A stretch of 64,000 nt of DNA. It comes from Novosphingobium sp. PP1Y (GTDB lineage Bacteria > Pseudomonadota > Alphaproteobacteria > Sphingomonadales > Sphingomonadaceae). Position 1 is the stretch's first letter, and every line of letters starts with the position of its first letter. Below the pieces are notes generated by a model. That model did no database searches and was not told the DNA's origin. It was given only the letters and a program-made list of their open reading frames with translations. This document shows positions 52,854 through 63,991 of the stretch, one piece after another. The stretch covers positions 2,183,001 to 2,247,000 of the forward strand of contig NC_015580.1 of NCBI RefSeq assembly GCF_000253255.1, in the 5' to 3' direction. A program made the translations under genes and the position numbers.

Positions 52854-52873
52854 CCCCGGCAACTTGGCCGGGG
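52854..52873 (+). promoter_or_regulatory. Stem-loop in the dnaX leader
   Basis: CCCCGGC / GCCGGGG, 7-bp stem with loop AACTTG, about 60 bp upstream of the dnaX ATG. No T-run follows. It could end the SRP RNA transcript weakly or lie in the dnaX leader. Confidence 0.4.
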
Positions 52874-52932
52874 ACAGACTGTGGAGCATTCGCCTTTCCC
52901 CCTGACAACCGGCTCGCCAGCGCCTAGTTTGG

Positions 52933-54906
52933 ATGGTGATGGACGATTCACGCGACATGTTCGGCGATGCGCCCCCCTGGCATAACGAGGATGAGGAGGA
53001 GACTCCCGCCTCGGCAGCCGAGCTGGAAGCGGCCGGGCAAGCCTCCATGTTCGGTGATCCCGAACCGGCACCGCCCACAGCGCCGCCAGCGACCGACGCT
53101 GCAGACCTGGGCCCCCAAGCCGAATTACCGCCATTGTTCGAGGCGGTAGCGGAACCCGAGCCTGCACCAGAACCTGCGCCTGCGCCGGAACCCGCTGCCC
53201 CCGAGCCGAAAGCTGAAGCACCCATAGCGGCTCCCAAGCCAGCTCCGGCGAACCCGCCTGCCGGGACTGCGGCCCAGCCCTATCGCGTGCTCGCCCGCAA
53301 GTACCGTCCGCAGACTTTCGACGAACTGATCGGGCAGGAGGCGATGGTGCAGACCCTCGCCAATGCGATCAAGCGCGACCGGCTGGCCCATGCCTTCCTG
53401 ATGACCGGCGTGCGCGGTGTCGGCAAGACTTCGACCGCGCGCCTCATCGCCAAGGCGCTCAACTGCATAGGTCCCGAAGGGCAGGGCGGCCCGACGATCA
53501 ATCCTTGCGGCCGTTGCGAACCGTGCGTTGCCATTGCCGAAGGGCGCCATATCGACGTGATCGAGATGGACGCGGCTTCGCATACCGGCGTCGACGACGT
53601 GCGCGAGATCATCGAGGCAGTGCGCTACGCCGCCGTTTCCGCGCGCTACAAGATCTACATTATCGACGAAGTCCACATGCTGTCGCGCAATGCATTCAAT
53701 GCCTTGCTCAAGACGCTTGAGGAGCCGCCGGCCCACGTGAAGTTCCTCTTCGCGACCACCGAAGTGGACAAGCTGCCGGTCACGGTTCTCTCGCGCTGCC
53801 AGCGGTTCGACTTGCGGCGCATCCCGACGCCGATGCTTGCAGAGCATTTCGCCAATGTCTGCGGCAAGGAAGGTGTGGAAGCCGAGGAGGAAGCGCTCTC
53901 GATGGTGGCCGCGGCCGCCGAAGGGTCGGTGCGCGACGGCTTGTCCATTCTCGACCAGGCCATCGCCCATGCCGATCTCGACGGCGAGGGGCAGGTGCGG
54001 GCCGAGAAAGTCCGCGACATGCTGGGCCTTTCCGACAAGTCGGTTCAGCGCAAGTTGCTGAGCGCCATCCTCGACGGTGACGGAGCGGCCCTGCTGGAAC
54101 TGATCGCAAGGCAATTCTCCCTGGGGATCGAGCCGATTGCGATGATGCGCGGCCTCATGGACCTCACGCATCGCGTCGCCGTCGCGCAAGTGGCCGGCGA
54201 AGTGGTCGATGCGCATGCGGCGGAGGAACGCGAAGCGATCGAGGGCTGGGCAAAGGCGCTCAAGGCCGGGCAGGTTCATCGCCTCTGGCAGCTCATGCTC
54301 AAGGGCCATGACGAAGTGAAGTCCGCCCCCGATCCGCTGGTGGCTGCGCAGATGGCGCTGCTGCGGATCATGCATGCCTCTGATATGCCCGATCCGGGCG
54401 CGCTGGTGCGCAAGCTGGAAGAGATCGCTGCTCGGGCGCCTGCCGCGGCGCCTGCTGGCGAAGGCGGATCGAATGCAGGCGTCCCGGCCGCGCATGCAAC
54501 GGCTCCAGCCGCCATCGCGCCGCGCTGGGAGGCGTTGGTCGACGATGTCGAGCACATGGGCGAGCTCTCGGTTGCAAACACCATGCGCATGCAGGTCCGC
54601 GTTGTCGAACTGGGCGCAGGGCTCCTGCGCTATTCGCAGCCGCCCGGCTTCAGCGAGGATATCGCCGGTCTCATTCGCGGCGCACTCTCGAAGGCAACCG
54701 GCGAGCGCTGGCAGGTCGAGAAAGTGGAAGGGCAGGGCGCGCCGACGATCGTCGAGCTGGCCGAGACGCAGAGGGCAGCCGAAGGCGAGGCCATGCGCAA
54801 TGCGCCGCTCGTGGCTGCTACGATAGCAGCCTTTCCGGGAGCCGAATTGATACAGGATGACCGTCCGGCCGCAATTGGCGGCGGCGGTCGACAGTGGAGA
54901 CGTTGA
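52933..54906 (+). CDS. dnaX: DNA polymerase III subunit gamma/tau
   Basis: A 657-aa clamp-loader subunit. The conserved AAA+ part begins YRVLARKYRPQTFDELIGQE only around residue 116; before it is a Pro/Ala/Glu-rich acidic extension (MDDSRDMFGDAPPW..., then EPEPAPEPAPAPEP repeats). Walker A GVRGVGKTST is near residue 159; four cysteines (NCIGPE...NPCGRCEPC) bind zinc; the DEVHMLS Walker B and LSRCQRF sensor are present. The C-terminal third is the tau-type domain. ATG at 52933 or, two codons later, 52939 is the start. It overlaps the ybaB leader. Confidence 0.95.
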   Translation: MVMDDSRDMFGDAPPWHNEDEEETPASAAELEAAGQASMFGDPEPAPPTAPPATDAADLGPQAELPPLFEAVAEPEPAPEPAPAPEPAAPEPKAEAPIAAPKPAPANPPAGTAAQPYRVLARKYRPQTFDELIGQEAMVQTLANAIKRDRLAHAFLMTGVRGVGKTSTARLIAKALNCIGPEGQGGPTINPCGRCEPCVAIAEGRHIDVIEMDAASHTGVDDVREIIEAVRYAAVSARYKIYIIDEVHMLSRNAFNALLKTLEEPPAHVKFLFATTEVDKLPVTVLSRCQRFDLRRIPTPMLAEHFANVCGKEGVEAEEEALSMVAAAAEGSVRDGLSILDQAIAHADLDGEGQVRAEKVRDMLGLSDKSVQRKLLSAILDGDGAALLELIARQFSLGIEPIAMMRGLMDLTHRVAVAQVAGEVVDAHAAEEREAIEGWAKALKAGQVHRLWQLMLKGHDEVKSAPDPLVAAQMALLRIMHASDMPDPGALVRKLEEIAARAPAAAPAGEGGSNAGVPAAHATAPAAIAPRWEALVDDVEHMGELSVANTMRMQVRVVELGAGLLRYSQPPGFSEDIAGLIRGALSKATGERWQVEKVEGQGAPTIVELAETQRAAEGEAMRNAPLVAATIAAFPGAELIQDDRPAAIGGGGRQWRR

Positions 54907-54907
54907 G

Positions 54908-55252
54908 ATGAAGTCCATGGAAGAGATGATCCAGGCTGCACAGCAGGCCGCCGAGACCATCCAGAAGCAGATGAACGAGACCCAGTCGAAGCTGGATTCT
55001 ATGGAAGTCGAAGGGCTTTCGGGTGGCGGTCTCGTCAAGATCCGTTGCTCGGCCAAGGGTCGCGTCATCGGCGTCTCGATCGACGACAGCCTGATGCAGC
55101 CGAGCGAGAAGCAGATGCTCGAGGACCTGATCGCTGCCGCCTACAATGATGCGCGCGTCAAGGCGGACTCGGTCGCCAACGAGGAACTGGCCAAGGCGCA
55201 GCAGGGCATGGGTCTGCCGCCGGGCTTCAAGATGCCCTTCGGAAACAATTGA
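54908..55252 (+). CDS. YbaB/EbfC family nucleoid-associated protein
   Basis: A 114-aa DNA-binding protein. EEMIQAAQQAAETIQKQMNETQSKLDSMEVEGLSGGGLVKIRCSAKGRVIGVSIDDSLM is the family fold. It starts one base after the dnaX stop, with the GGAG of its ribosome binding site inside the end of dnaX, so the two are coupled, as in many bacteria. Followed by a clear terminator. Confidence 0.94.
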   Translation: MKSMEEMIQAAQQAAETIQKQMNETQSKLDSMEVEGLSGGGLVKIRCSAKGRVIGVSIDDSLMQPSEKQMLEDLIAAAYNDARVKADSVANEELAKAQQGMGLPPGFKMPFGNN

Positions 55253-55307
55253 GAACTCGACTGCGAAACGCCTGCCTTCGGGAGGCGTTCGCCGATGCAT
55301 TGCAGAG

Positions 55308-55337
55308 CCCCGGTGCAGATCGCGCCGGGGTTTTTTT
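55308..55337 (+). terminator. Rho-independent terminator after ybaB
   Basis: CCCCGG (55308-55313) pairs with CCGGGG (55325-55330), extended by GC/CG inside, then seven Ts (55331-55337). Strong factor-independent terminator for the dnaX-ybaB transcript. Confidence 0.9.
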
Positions 55338-55393
55338 ATACGGATAATTGCTTGGGGGAACGCCAGCACTTCCACAGTCTTTGGTAATCTATG

Positions 55394-55422
55394 CATTGCG
55401 TAGTGGACAGAACTCCCCATAT
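55394..55422 (+). promoter_or_regulatory. Candidate heat-shock (sigma-32) promoter of lon
   Basis: CCCCATAT at 55415-55422 matches the sigma-32 -10 consensus (CCCCATnT), and CATTGCG with TTG at 55396-55398 about a dozen bases upstream could be a weak -35. It ends 50 bp before the lon start. Lon is a classic heat-shock gene, which makes this plausible; it is not proven by sequence alone. Confidence 0.45.
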
Positions 55423-55472
55423 CGTCCCGGATTGACGGGAGGTCTGAGCGAGATCGTCCCGTTCGCGATGAA

Positions 55473-57881
<2,409 letters not shown>

Positions 57882-58069
57882 AGTTGAAACGGGTGCCTGC
57901 AATTCCGGAAGGGGTGGCAGGCGCTCGTCGGTAACTTTCAGTCGCGATTGCCTGCCTGAAAGAAATGCCAGTGCGCTGCGGCCTTGTGTCGCACGCGGAC
58001 TGGCGCTAACGCGCCGCCTTCGTGCACGCACGAATGCCGGGCGCGAATTGAAACTGGAAAGGTCTTGAA

Positions 58070-59095
58070 ATGGGTTACCGGGTAGCCGTTGTCGGTGCGA
58101 CCGGAAATGTCGGCCGCGAAATGCTCAACATCCTCGCCGAGCGCGAGTTTCCCTGCGATGAGATCGCAGCGGTTGCTTCGCCGCGCTCCACCGGCATGGA
58201 GATTGATTTCGGTGAGACCGGCAAGAAACTCAAAGTAAAGAACATCGAGCACTTCGATTTCACCGGCTGGGACATTGCGCTCTTCGCAGCGGGATCGGGT
58301 CCGACCAAGATCTATGCGCCCAAGGCTGCCAGCCAGGGCTGCGTCGTGATCGATAACTCGTCGCTCTACCGCATGGAGCCGGACGTTCCGCTGATCGTGC
58401 CCGAGGTGAACCCGGACGCCATCGACGGCTACACCAAGCGCAATATCATCGCGAACCCTAACTGCTCGACCGCGCAGATGGTCGTCGCGCTCAAGCCGCT
58501 TCACGATGCCGCCAAGATCAAGCGCGTCGTCGTGTCGACCTACCAGTCGGTTTCCGGCGCGGGCAAGGCGGGCATGGACGAACTGTTCGAGCAGAGCCGC
58601 GCGATCTTCGTGGGCGATCAGGTCGAACCCAAGAAGTTCACCAAGCAGATCGCTTTCAACGTGATCCCGCACATCGACGTCTTCCTCGACGACGGTTCCA
58701 CCAAGGAAGAGTGGAAGATGGTCGTCGAGACCAAGAAGATCCTCGATCCGGCGGTCAAGGTCCAGGCGACCTGCGTGCGCGTGCCGGTCTTCGTCGGGCA
58801 CGCCGAATCGATCACGCTCGAGTTCGAGAACGAGATCTCGGCCGAGCAGGCCCAGAACATCCTGCGCGAAGCGCCGGGCATCATGCTCGTCGACAAGCGT
58901 GAGGACGGTGGATACGTCTCGCCGATCGAATGTGTCGGCGACAGCGCGACCTACATCAGCCGCGTGCGTGACGACTCCACGGTCGAAAACGGTCTCGCCC
59001 TGTGGTGCGTCTCGGACAACCTGCGCAAGGGCGCAGCTCTGAACGCGGTGCAGATTGCCGAACTGCTTGGCCGTCGTCACCTCAAGAAGGGTTGA
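58070..59095 (+). CDS. asd: Aspartate-semialdehyde dehydrogenase
   Basis: A 341-aa NADP-dependent enzyme of the aspartate pathway leading to lysine/DAP, threonine and methionine. N-terminal Rossmann motif VVGATGNVGREML; catalytic Cys132 in ANPNCSTAQM; QSVSGAGKAGMDEL and the substrate-binding region IPHIDVF. The 188-bp gap from lon contains its promoter but no other gene I can support. A symmetric terminator follows. Confidence 0.97.
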   Translation: MGYRVAVVGATGNVGREMLNILAEREFPCDEIAAVASPRSTGMEIDFGETGKKLKVKNIEHFDFTGWDIALFAAGSGPTKIYAPKAASQGCVVIDNSSLYRMEPDVPLIVPEVNPDAIDGYTKRNIIANPNCSTAQMVVALKPLHDAAKIKRVVVSTYQSVSGAGKAGMDELFEQSRAIFVGDQVEPKKFTKQIAFNVIPHIDVFLDDGSTKEEWKMVVETKKILDPAVKVQATCVRVPVFVGHAESITLEFENEISAEQAQNILREAPGIMLVDKREDGGYVSPIECVGDSATYISRVRDDSTVENGLALWCVSDNLRKGAALNAVQIAELLGRRHLKKG

Positions 59096-59131
59096 CGCGG
59101 ACAGCGCCTGCGCGGCGTGACGCATGAAAGG

Positions 59132-59168
59132 AAAAGGCCTCCGGGACGTGAGTTCCGGAGGCCTTTTT
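59132..59168 (+). terminator. Terminator after asd
   Basis: AAAAGGCCTCCGG (59132-59144) pairs with CCGGAGGCCTTTT at 59155-59167, with a 10-nt loop and a T-run on the right. It can stop transcription of asd and, thanks to the A-run, also in the opposite direction. Confidence 0.88.
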
Positions 59169-59244
59169 CGTTCACCTCGAAGTGCGTGGCGCTGATGGGA
59201 AGCTGCCCCTTTTGCCCGGCAGGCGAGTGTTATAGCCTCGCGCC

Positions 59245-59688
59245 ATGACCAGAACCATGACCGGCGGCTGCCAGTGCGGTCGCATTCGCTATCGCGCGCA
59301 GATCGAGAACGACGAGGCCTACCTGTGCCATTGCCGCATGTGCCAGAAGGCTACCGGCGGGTTCGCCGCTGCCTTCGTGCAACTGGCGACGGCAGGCGTC
59401 GTCTGGGAGCATGAGCCGGAGTGGTACGCCAGTTCCCCGGTAGCCCGGCGGCCGTTCTGTTCGCATTGCGGCACGCCGCTGGGCTTCGACTTCATCCAGT
59501 CGAGCGGCAATATGGACCTGACGCTGGGGAGCTTCGACGAGCCTGGATATTTCCGTCCGGTGGCCCATTCCGGCTGCGAAAGCTTGCATGAAAGCTGGCT
59601 CGATACCAAGGACCTGCCAAGGCACTACAGCGCGACGACCGAAAGCGTCGCTTCGCGCTGGAAGGCGGCAGGTCTGGAGGTTCCGTAA
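59245..59688 (+). CDS. GFA family protein
   Basis: A 147-aa CENP-V/GFA-fold zinc protein: GGCQCGRIRYRAQ, CHCRMCQKATGGFAAAF, FCSHCGTPLGF. It is a second, clearly distinct copy relative to 32728-33138. ATG at 59245 or a second one four codons on. Its stop is immediately followed by the GTG start of the alpha/beta hydrolase, so the two genes are coupled and may act on a common thiol-linked or ester substrate; this is inference. Confidence 0.85.
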   Translation: MTRTMTGGCQCGRIRYRAQIENDEAYLCHCRMCQKATGGFAAAFVQLATAGVVWEHEPEWYASSPVARRPFCSHCGTPLGFDFIQSSGNMDLTLGSFDEPGYFRPVAHSGCESLHESWLDTKDLPRHYSATTESVASRWKAAGLEVP

Positions 59689-60444
59689 GTGAGCGAATTG
59701 CGCAAGGACTACATCGAAGGTTTCGGCGGTACGCGTCTGGCGGTGCATACCTTGGGGCAGGGGCGGCCATTGGTGCTGGTCCACGGGTTGTTCTCCAGCG
59801 CCGAGGTCAACTGGATCAAGTACGGCAATGCGCAAATCCTCGCCGATGCGGGTTTCGAAGTGATCATGTTCGATCTGCGCGCGCACGGCGAAAGCGAAGC
59901 CCCCCACGATCCCGAGGCCTATCCCGAAGACGTGCTGGTCGAGGACCTGACGCTGCTGATCGCCGAACTGGGCCTTTCGGACTTTGACCTTGGCGGCTTC
60001 TCGCTCGGCGCGCGCACTTCGGTGCGAGGCGTGCTGGCAGGCCTTTCGCCGCGCAAGCTGATCCTTGGCGGCATGGGTCTCTCCGGCCTATCCGGGTGGG
60101 CACGGCGCAGCGCCCACTTCGTCGATGCCATCGACCGCTTCGGTTCGATCGAGCGGGGCGACCCGGCGTTCGTCGCACAGGCCTTCATGAAGTCCATGAA
60201 GATCGACCGGGTTGCCGCGCGCCTGCTGCTGGAATCCGTCGACGATACTTCTGCCGATGCGATCGCCCGGGTGACGATGCCCACGCTATGCGTTTGCGGA
60301 AAGGACGACGCGGACAACGGCTCTGCGCAGGAACTGGCCGAGGCGCTGCCGCAGGGCCGCTATGTCGAGACCCCGGGCAACCACATGTCCTCGGTGACGT
60401 TCAAGGACATGGGCCGCGCCATGGCCGAATTCCTTGATGAGTGA
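59689..60444 (+). CDS. Alpha/beta hydrolase
   Basis: A 251-aa hydrolase: oxyanion region LVLVHGLFSSAEVNW, nucleophile elbow GGFSLGAR (Ser), acid residue in CGKDDADNGS and the His in GNHMSS. No signal peptide. It starts with GTG right after the GFA stop. Esterase or lactonase activity is likely; substrate not predictable. Confidence 0.85.
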   Translation: MSELRKDYIEGFGGTRLAVHTLGQGRPLVLVHGLFSSAEVNWIKYGNAQILADAGFEVIMFDLRAHGESEAPHDPEAYPEDVLVEDLTLLIAELGLSDFDLGGFSLGARTSVRGVLAGLSPRKLILGGMGLSGLSGWARRSAHFVDAIDRFGSIERGDPAFVAQAFMKSMKIDRVAARLLLESVDDTSADAIARVTMPTLCVCGKDDADNGSAQELAEALPQGRYVETPGNHMSSVTFKDMGRAMAEFLDE

Positions 60445-60562
60445 GCGCGCTCCGCTTCATTGAATGATGCATTTCCGGGGGTGATTATCCTGCTCGGTTG
60501 AACTTGCCCCGGGTGCGGCTAATCTTGCCCCATCCAGAAATACCGAGAGGCAAAATCCCCCC

Positions 60563-62389
60563 ATGAAATTTGCATCTACCGCATTGGCGGCGCTGGCCGT
60601 CAGCCTGGCCGTACCGGCCGTGGCAAAGGACGCTGCAGCCGACTATCCGATGACCCCCGAAGGCGCGGCAAAGTTCGTCGCATCGGCCGAGAAGGACCTG
60701 TTCGACACTTCAGTAGACAATGCCCGGATCAACTGGGTGAACTACACCTACATCACCGAGGATACCGACGCGCTCGTTGCCCAGTCGAACGCGGCGATCA
60801 CCGAGAAGCAGGTAGACTATGCGGTGGAGGCCGCGAAGTACGCCAGAGTGCAGGGGCTCGACGCCGATGTCGCCCGCAAGCTGGGCATCCTGCGCCAGGG
60901 CATCGTCCTGCCCGCACCGACCACGCCGGGCGCTGCCGATGAACTGAGCGCGATCACCACGCGCCTGTCCTCGACTTACGGCAAGGGGAAGGGCACGCTC
61001 GACGGCAAGCCGATCAACGGTTCGGACATCGAGGCCGAGATGGGCAACCTCGACCATACCCCGGCCGAATATGCCGAGATGTGGGAGAGCTGGCACGACA
61101 ATGTCGGCAAGCCGATGAAGGACGACTACGCCAAGATGGTGACGATCGCCAACGAAGGCGCGAAGGAGCTTGGCTATTCCGACGTCGGCGCGATGTGGCG
61201 GTCGGGCTACGACATGACGCCGCAGCAGTTTTCGGCAGAAACCGAGCGACTGTGGCAGGAAGTGAAGCCGCTCTATCTGGCGCTGCACACTTACGTGCGC
61301 CGCAAGCTGAACGAGAAGTACGGCGATCAGGTCCAGCCCGAAACCGGGCCGATCCGCGCCGACCTGCTGGGCAACATGTGGGCGCAGGAGTGGGGCAACA
61401 TCTATCCGCTCGTGGCGCCGCAGGGTGCAGGCGATCTGGGCTACGACATCGGCGATCTGCTCAAGGCCAAGGGCAAGACCCCGCTCGACATGGTGAAGAC
61501 GGGCGAGGGCTTCTACTCTTCGCTCGGCTTCGCGCCGCTTCCGGACACGTTCTGGACCCGTTCGATGATCACCAAGCCGCGCGACCGCGAGGTGATCTGC
61601 CATGCCTCGGCCTGGGACGTCGACAACAAGGACGACATCCGCATCAAGATGTGCACCAAAGTGAACTCGGACGATTTCGTCACGATTCACCATGAACTGG
61701 GGCACAACTACTACCAGCGCGCCTACAACAAGCAGCCCTATCTCTACCTCAACGGCGCCAATGACGGCTTCCACGAGGCAATCGGCGACTTCATCGCGCT
61801 TTCGATCACGCCGCAGTACCTCGTCGACATCGGCCTGCTCGACAAGAGCAAGGTCCCCAGTGCCGACAAGGATATCGGTCTTCTGCTGCGACAGGCGATG
61901 GACAAGGTGGCGTTCCTGCCCTTCGGCCTGCTCATCGATCGCTGGCGCTGGGGCGTCTTCGACGGTTCGATCAAGCCGGCGGACTACAACAAGGCCTGGA
62001 CCGACATGCGGCTGGAGTACCAGGGCATCAGGCCGCCGGTGGACCGTCCGGCCGATGCTTTCGATCCGGGCGCGAAGTACCATATCCCGGGCAACACGCC
62101 CTACACACGCTACTTCCTGGCCCGCATCCTCCAGTTCCAGTTCTACCAGGCCGCATGCGAGCAGGCAGGTTGGAAGGGGCCGCTGCATCGCTGCAGCTTC
62201 TACGGAAACAGGAAGGTGGGCGAGAACCTGGATCGCATGCTCGAGATGGGCATGTCCAAGCCCTGGCCGGAAGCGCTCAAGGCCTTCACCGGATCGAGCA
62301 AGATGAGCGCCAAGCCGATGCTCGAGTATTTCGCTCCGCTCAAGAAGTGGCTCGACGAGCAGAACAAGGGCCAGAAGCAGGGCTGGTAA
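60563..62389 (+). CDS. M2 family peptidyl-dipeptidase A (ACE-like)
   Basis: A 608-aa exported zinc metallopeptidase of the angiotensin-converting-enzyme family, which removes C-terminal dipeptides. Signal peptide MKFASTALAALAVSLAVPAVA. The zinc motif HELGH is at residues 377-381, and the third ligand Glu405 in GFHEAIGD. Long helical parts (TPAEYAEMWESWHDNVGKPMKDDYAKMVTIANEGAKELGYSDVGAMWRSGYDM, then NMWAQEWGNIYPLVAP) match M2. Periplasmic scavenging of peptides is the likely job. Upstream gap of 118 bp, downstream a strong hairpin. Confidence 0.94.
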   Translation: MKFASTALAALAVSLAVPAVAKDAAADYPMTPEGAAKFVASAEKDLFDTSVDNARINWVNYTYITEDTDALVAQSNAAITEKQVDYAVEAAKYARVQGLDADVARKLGILRQGIVLPAPTTPGAADELSAITTRLSSTYGKGKGTLDGKPINGSDIEAEMGNLDHTPAEYAEMWESWHDNVGKPMKDDYAKMVTIANEGAKELGYSDVGAMWRSGYDMTPQQFSAETERLWQEVKPLYLALHTYVRRKLNEKYGDQVQPETGPIRADLLGNMWAQEWGNIYPLVAPQGAGDLGYDIGDLLKAKGKTPLDMVKTGEGFYSSLGFAPLPDTFWTRSMITKPRDREVICHASAWDVDNKDDIRIKMCTKVNSDDFVTIHHELGHNYYQRAYNKQPYLYLNGANDGFHEAIGDFIALSITPQYLVDIGLLDKSKVPSADKDIGLLLRQAMDKVAFLPFGLLIDRWRWGVFDGSIKPADYNKAWTDMRLEYQGIRPPVDRPADAFDPGAKYHIPGNTPYTRYFLARILQFQFYQAACEQAGWKGPLHRCSFYGNRKVGENLDRMLEMGMSKPWPEALKAFTGSSKMSAKPMLEYFAPLKKWLDEQNKGQKQGW

Positions 62390-62397
62390 CCGGATAA

Positions 62398-62426
62398 CCG
62401 CCCCGGCAGCAGTGCTGCCGGGGCGG
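62398..62426. terminator. Strong hairpin between M2 peptidase and amn
   Basis: CCGCCCCGGCAGCA (62398-62411) and its exact complement at 62413-62426 with a one-base centre, giving a stable stem of at least 12 bp in practice. It lies between the two convergent genes and probably terminates both, although flanking T-runs are weak. Confidence 0.7.
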
Positions 62427-62445
62427 CTTGTCGTCTCGGCCTCGA

Positions 62446-63876
62446 TCAGCGGAACGGTGGTTCGTTGAAGGCGCGCAGTTTGCGGCTGTGCAGGCGGTCA
62501 CCCTCCGAACGCAGCAGGTCGCAGGCTTCTAGGCCGATCTTGAGATGTCCGGCGATGGCTTCCTCGTAAAAGCGGTTGGCCTGTCCCGGCAGTTTCAGTT
62601 CCCCGTGCAGCGGCTTGTCGGAAACGCACAGAAGCGTGCCGTAGGGAACGCGAAACCGGTATCCTTGCGCGCTGATCGTGGCGCTTTCCATGTCGATGCC
62701 GATGGCGCGCGAGAGGCTGAAGCGATGGGCCGATGCAGTGTAGCGCAGTTCCCAGTTGCGATCGTCGGTCGTGACGACGGTGCCGGTGCGCATGCGCTTC
62801 TTGAGGTTGGTTCCGCCTTCACCGCTGACGGTCTCGGCCGCCGTGGCCAGTGCCTGCTGGACTTCGGCGATGGCCGGGAGTGGAATTTCGGGTGGCAGGA
62901 CCGGGTCGAGCACATGGTCGTCGCGCAAGTAGGCATGGGCAAGCACATAGTCGCCGATGCGCTGGCTTTCGCGCAAGCCGCCGCAATGGCCGATCATCAG
63001 CCAGGCTTCGGGCCGCAGGACGGCAAGGTGATCGGTGATCGTCTTGGCGTTGGAGGGGCCGACGCCGATATTGACGAGCGTGATGCCCGAACGGTCCTCG
63101 CGGATCAGGTGATAGGCCGGCATCTGGTGACGCCGCCATGCCGTGTCGGACAGGCGCTGGCGCGCATTGTCCACCGGCGCGTCGAGATAGAGCCCGCCAG
63201 CTCCCGATAGGGCGACGTAGTCGTCGCTCCCGATCATTCGGCCGGCCCAGTCAACGAATTCATCGACATAGCGGTGATAGTTGGTGAACAGGATGAAACG
63301 CTGACAGTGGTCCGGGCTGGTGCCGGTGTAGTGCGCCAGGCGTGCAAGGCTGAAGTCGGTCCGCAGCCCATCGAACAGGGCGAGCGGCAGCGGATCTTCG
63401 GGCGCGAAGAAGTCGATCCCGTCGGCGATCTCGTCGCCGATCATGGCAAGTTCGGTGCTTGGGAAATGGCAGGCAAGTTCCTGCGGCGTCACGCTTCCCA
63501 CCGCCACACCGTCGAGGACGTAGGGAAAGGGAATTTCCTGCGCCGAACGCGAGACTTCGACTTCGATCTCGTACTCGTCGTCCAGCAGCGAGAGCTGTGT
63601 CGAGAGATAGTCGGAGAACAGGTGCGGCCGGGTAATCGTGGTCACGTAAGTGCCGGGCTGGGCAAGACGGCCGAACGCCCGCGAATAGACGGCTCCGCGT
63701 TCCTTGCCGTGATAGGTGATCCGCAGTTCCGGGTAGCACCATTGGCGGTCGGCACGGCGCTCCGGCGGGGGCAGCGCGCCGGTCTTCACGAAGGCTTCGA
63801 TGTCGGATTTGAGGCAGGCGACGGCAGCCTCGTAAGTGCGGTTCAGGTGTTCAAGGGTCTGTTTTATCTTGTCCAT
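62446..63876 (-). CDS. amn: AMP nucleosidase
   Basis: A 476-aa enzyme that splits AMP into adenine and ribose-5-phosphate. The N-terminal domain is the AMP-nucleosidase-specific one (YPELRITYHGKERG, YVTTITRPHLFSDYLSTQL), and the C-terminal domain is phosphorylase-like (NIGVGPSNAKTITDHLAVLRPEAWLMIGHCGGLRESQRIGDYVLAHAYLRDDHVLD, then IDMESATISAQGYRFRVPYGTLLCVSDKPLHGELK). Length fits E. coli Amn. It starts after a leader containing a perfect palindromic hairpin at 63901-63926. Confidence 0.95.
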   Translation of the reverse strand: MDKIKQTLEHLNRTYEAAVACLKSDIEAFVKTGALPPPERRADRQWCYPELRITYHGKERGAVYSRAFGRLAQPGTYVTTITRPHLFSDYLSTQLSLLDDEYEIEVEVSRSAQEIPFPYVLDGVAVGSVTPQELACHFPSTELAMIGDEIADGIDFFAPEDPLPLALFDGLRTDFSLARLAHYTGTSPDHCQRFILFTNYHRYVDEFVDWAGRMIGSDDYVALSGAGGLYLDAPVDNARQRLSDTAWRRHQMPAYHLIREDRSGITLVNIGVGPSNAKTITDHLAVLRPEAWLMIGHCGGLRESQRIGDYVLAHAYLRDDHVLDPVLPPEIPLPAIAEVQQALATAAETVSGEGGTNLKKRMRTGTVVTTDDRNWELRYTASAHRFSLSRAIGIDMESATISAQGYRFRVPYGTLLCVSDKPLHGELKLPGQANRFYEEAIAGHLKIGLEACDLLRSEGDRLHSRKLRAFNEPPFR

Positions 63877-63900
63877 CGCCCAAAATTACGCCCTTCATAT

Positions 63901-63926
63901 TGCAGCGCAAGGGCACTTGCGCTGCA
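63901..63926. promoter_or_regulatory. Perfect inverted repeat upstream of amn
   Basis: TGCAGCGCAAG (63901-63911) / CTTGCGCTGCA (63916-63926), 11-bp perfect stem with loop GGCA, 25 bp upstream of the amn ATG. It may be an operator or a leader structure. Confidence 0.55.
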
Positions 63927-63956
63927 GCTGTGGTCGTCCGGGCGGCGCGCAACAGG

Positions 63957-63991
63957 AAAGGCCCCCGCTTCGTTGCCGAAGCGAGGGCCTT
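63957..63991 (-). terminator. Probable terminator at the window edge
   Basis: Near-perfect stem: AAAGGCCCCCGCTTCG (63957-63972) against CGAAGCGAGGGCCTT (63977-63991), with a TTGC loop. On the minus strand it ends in CCTTTCCTG, so it probably terminates a gene lying beyond the window. Confidence 0.5.
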
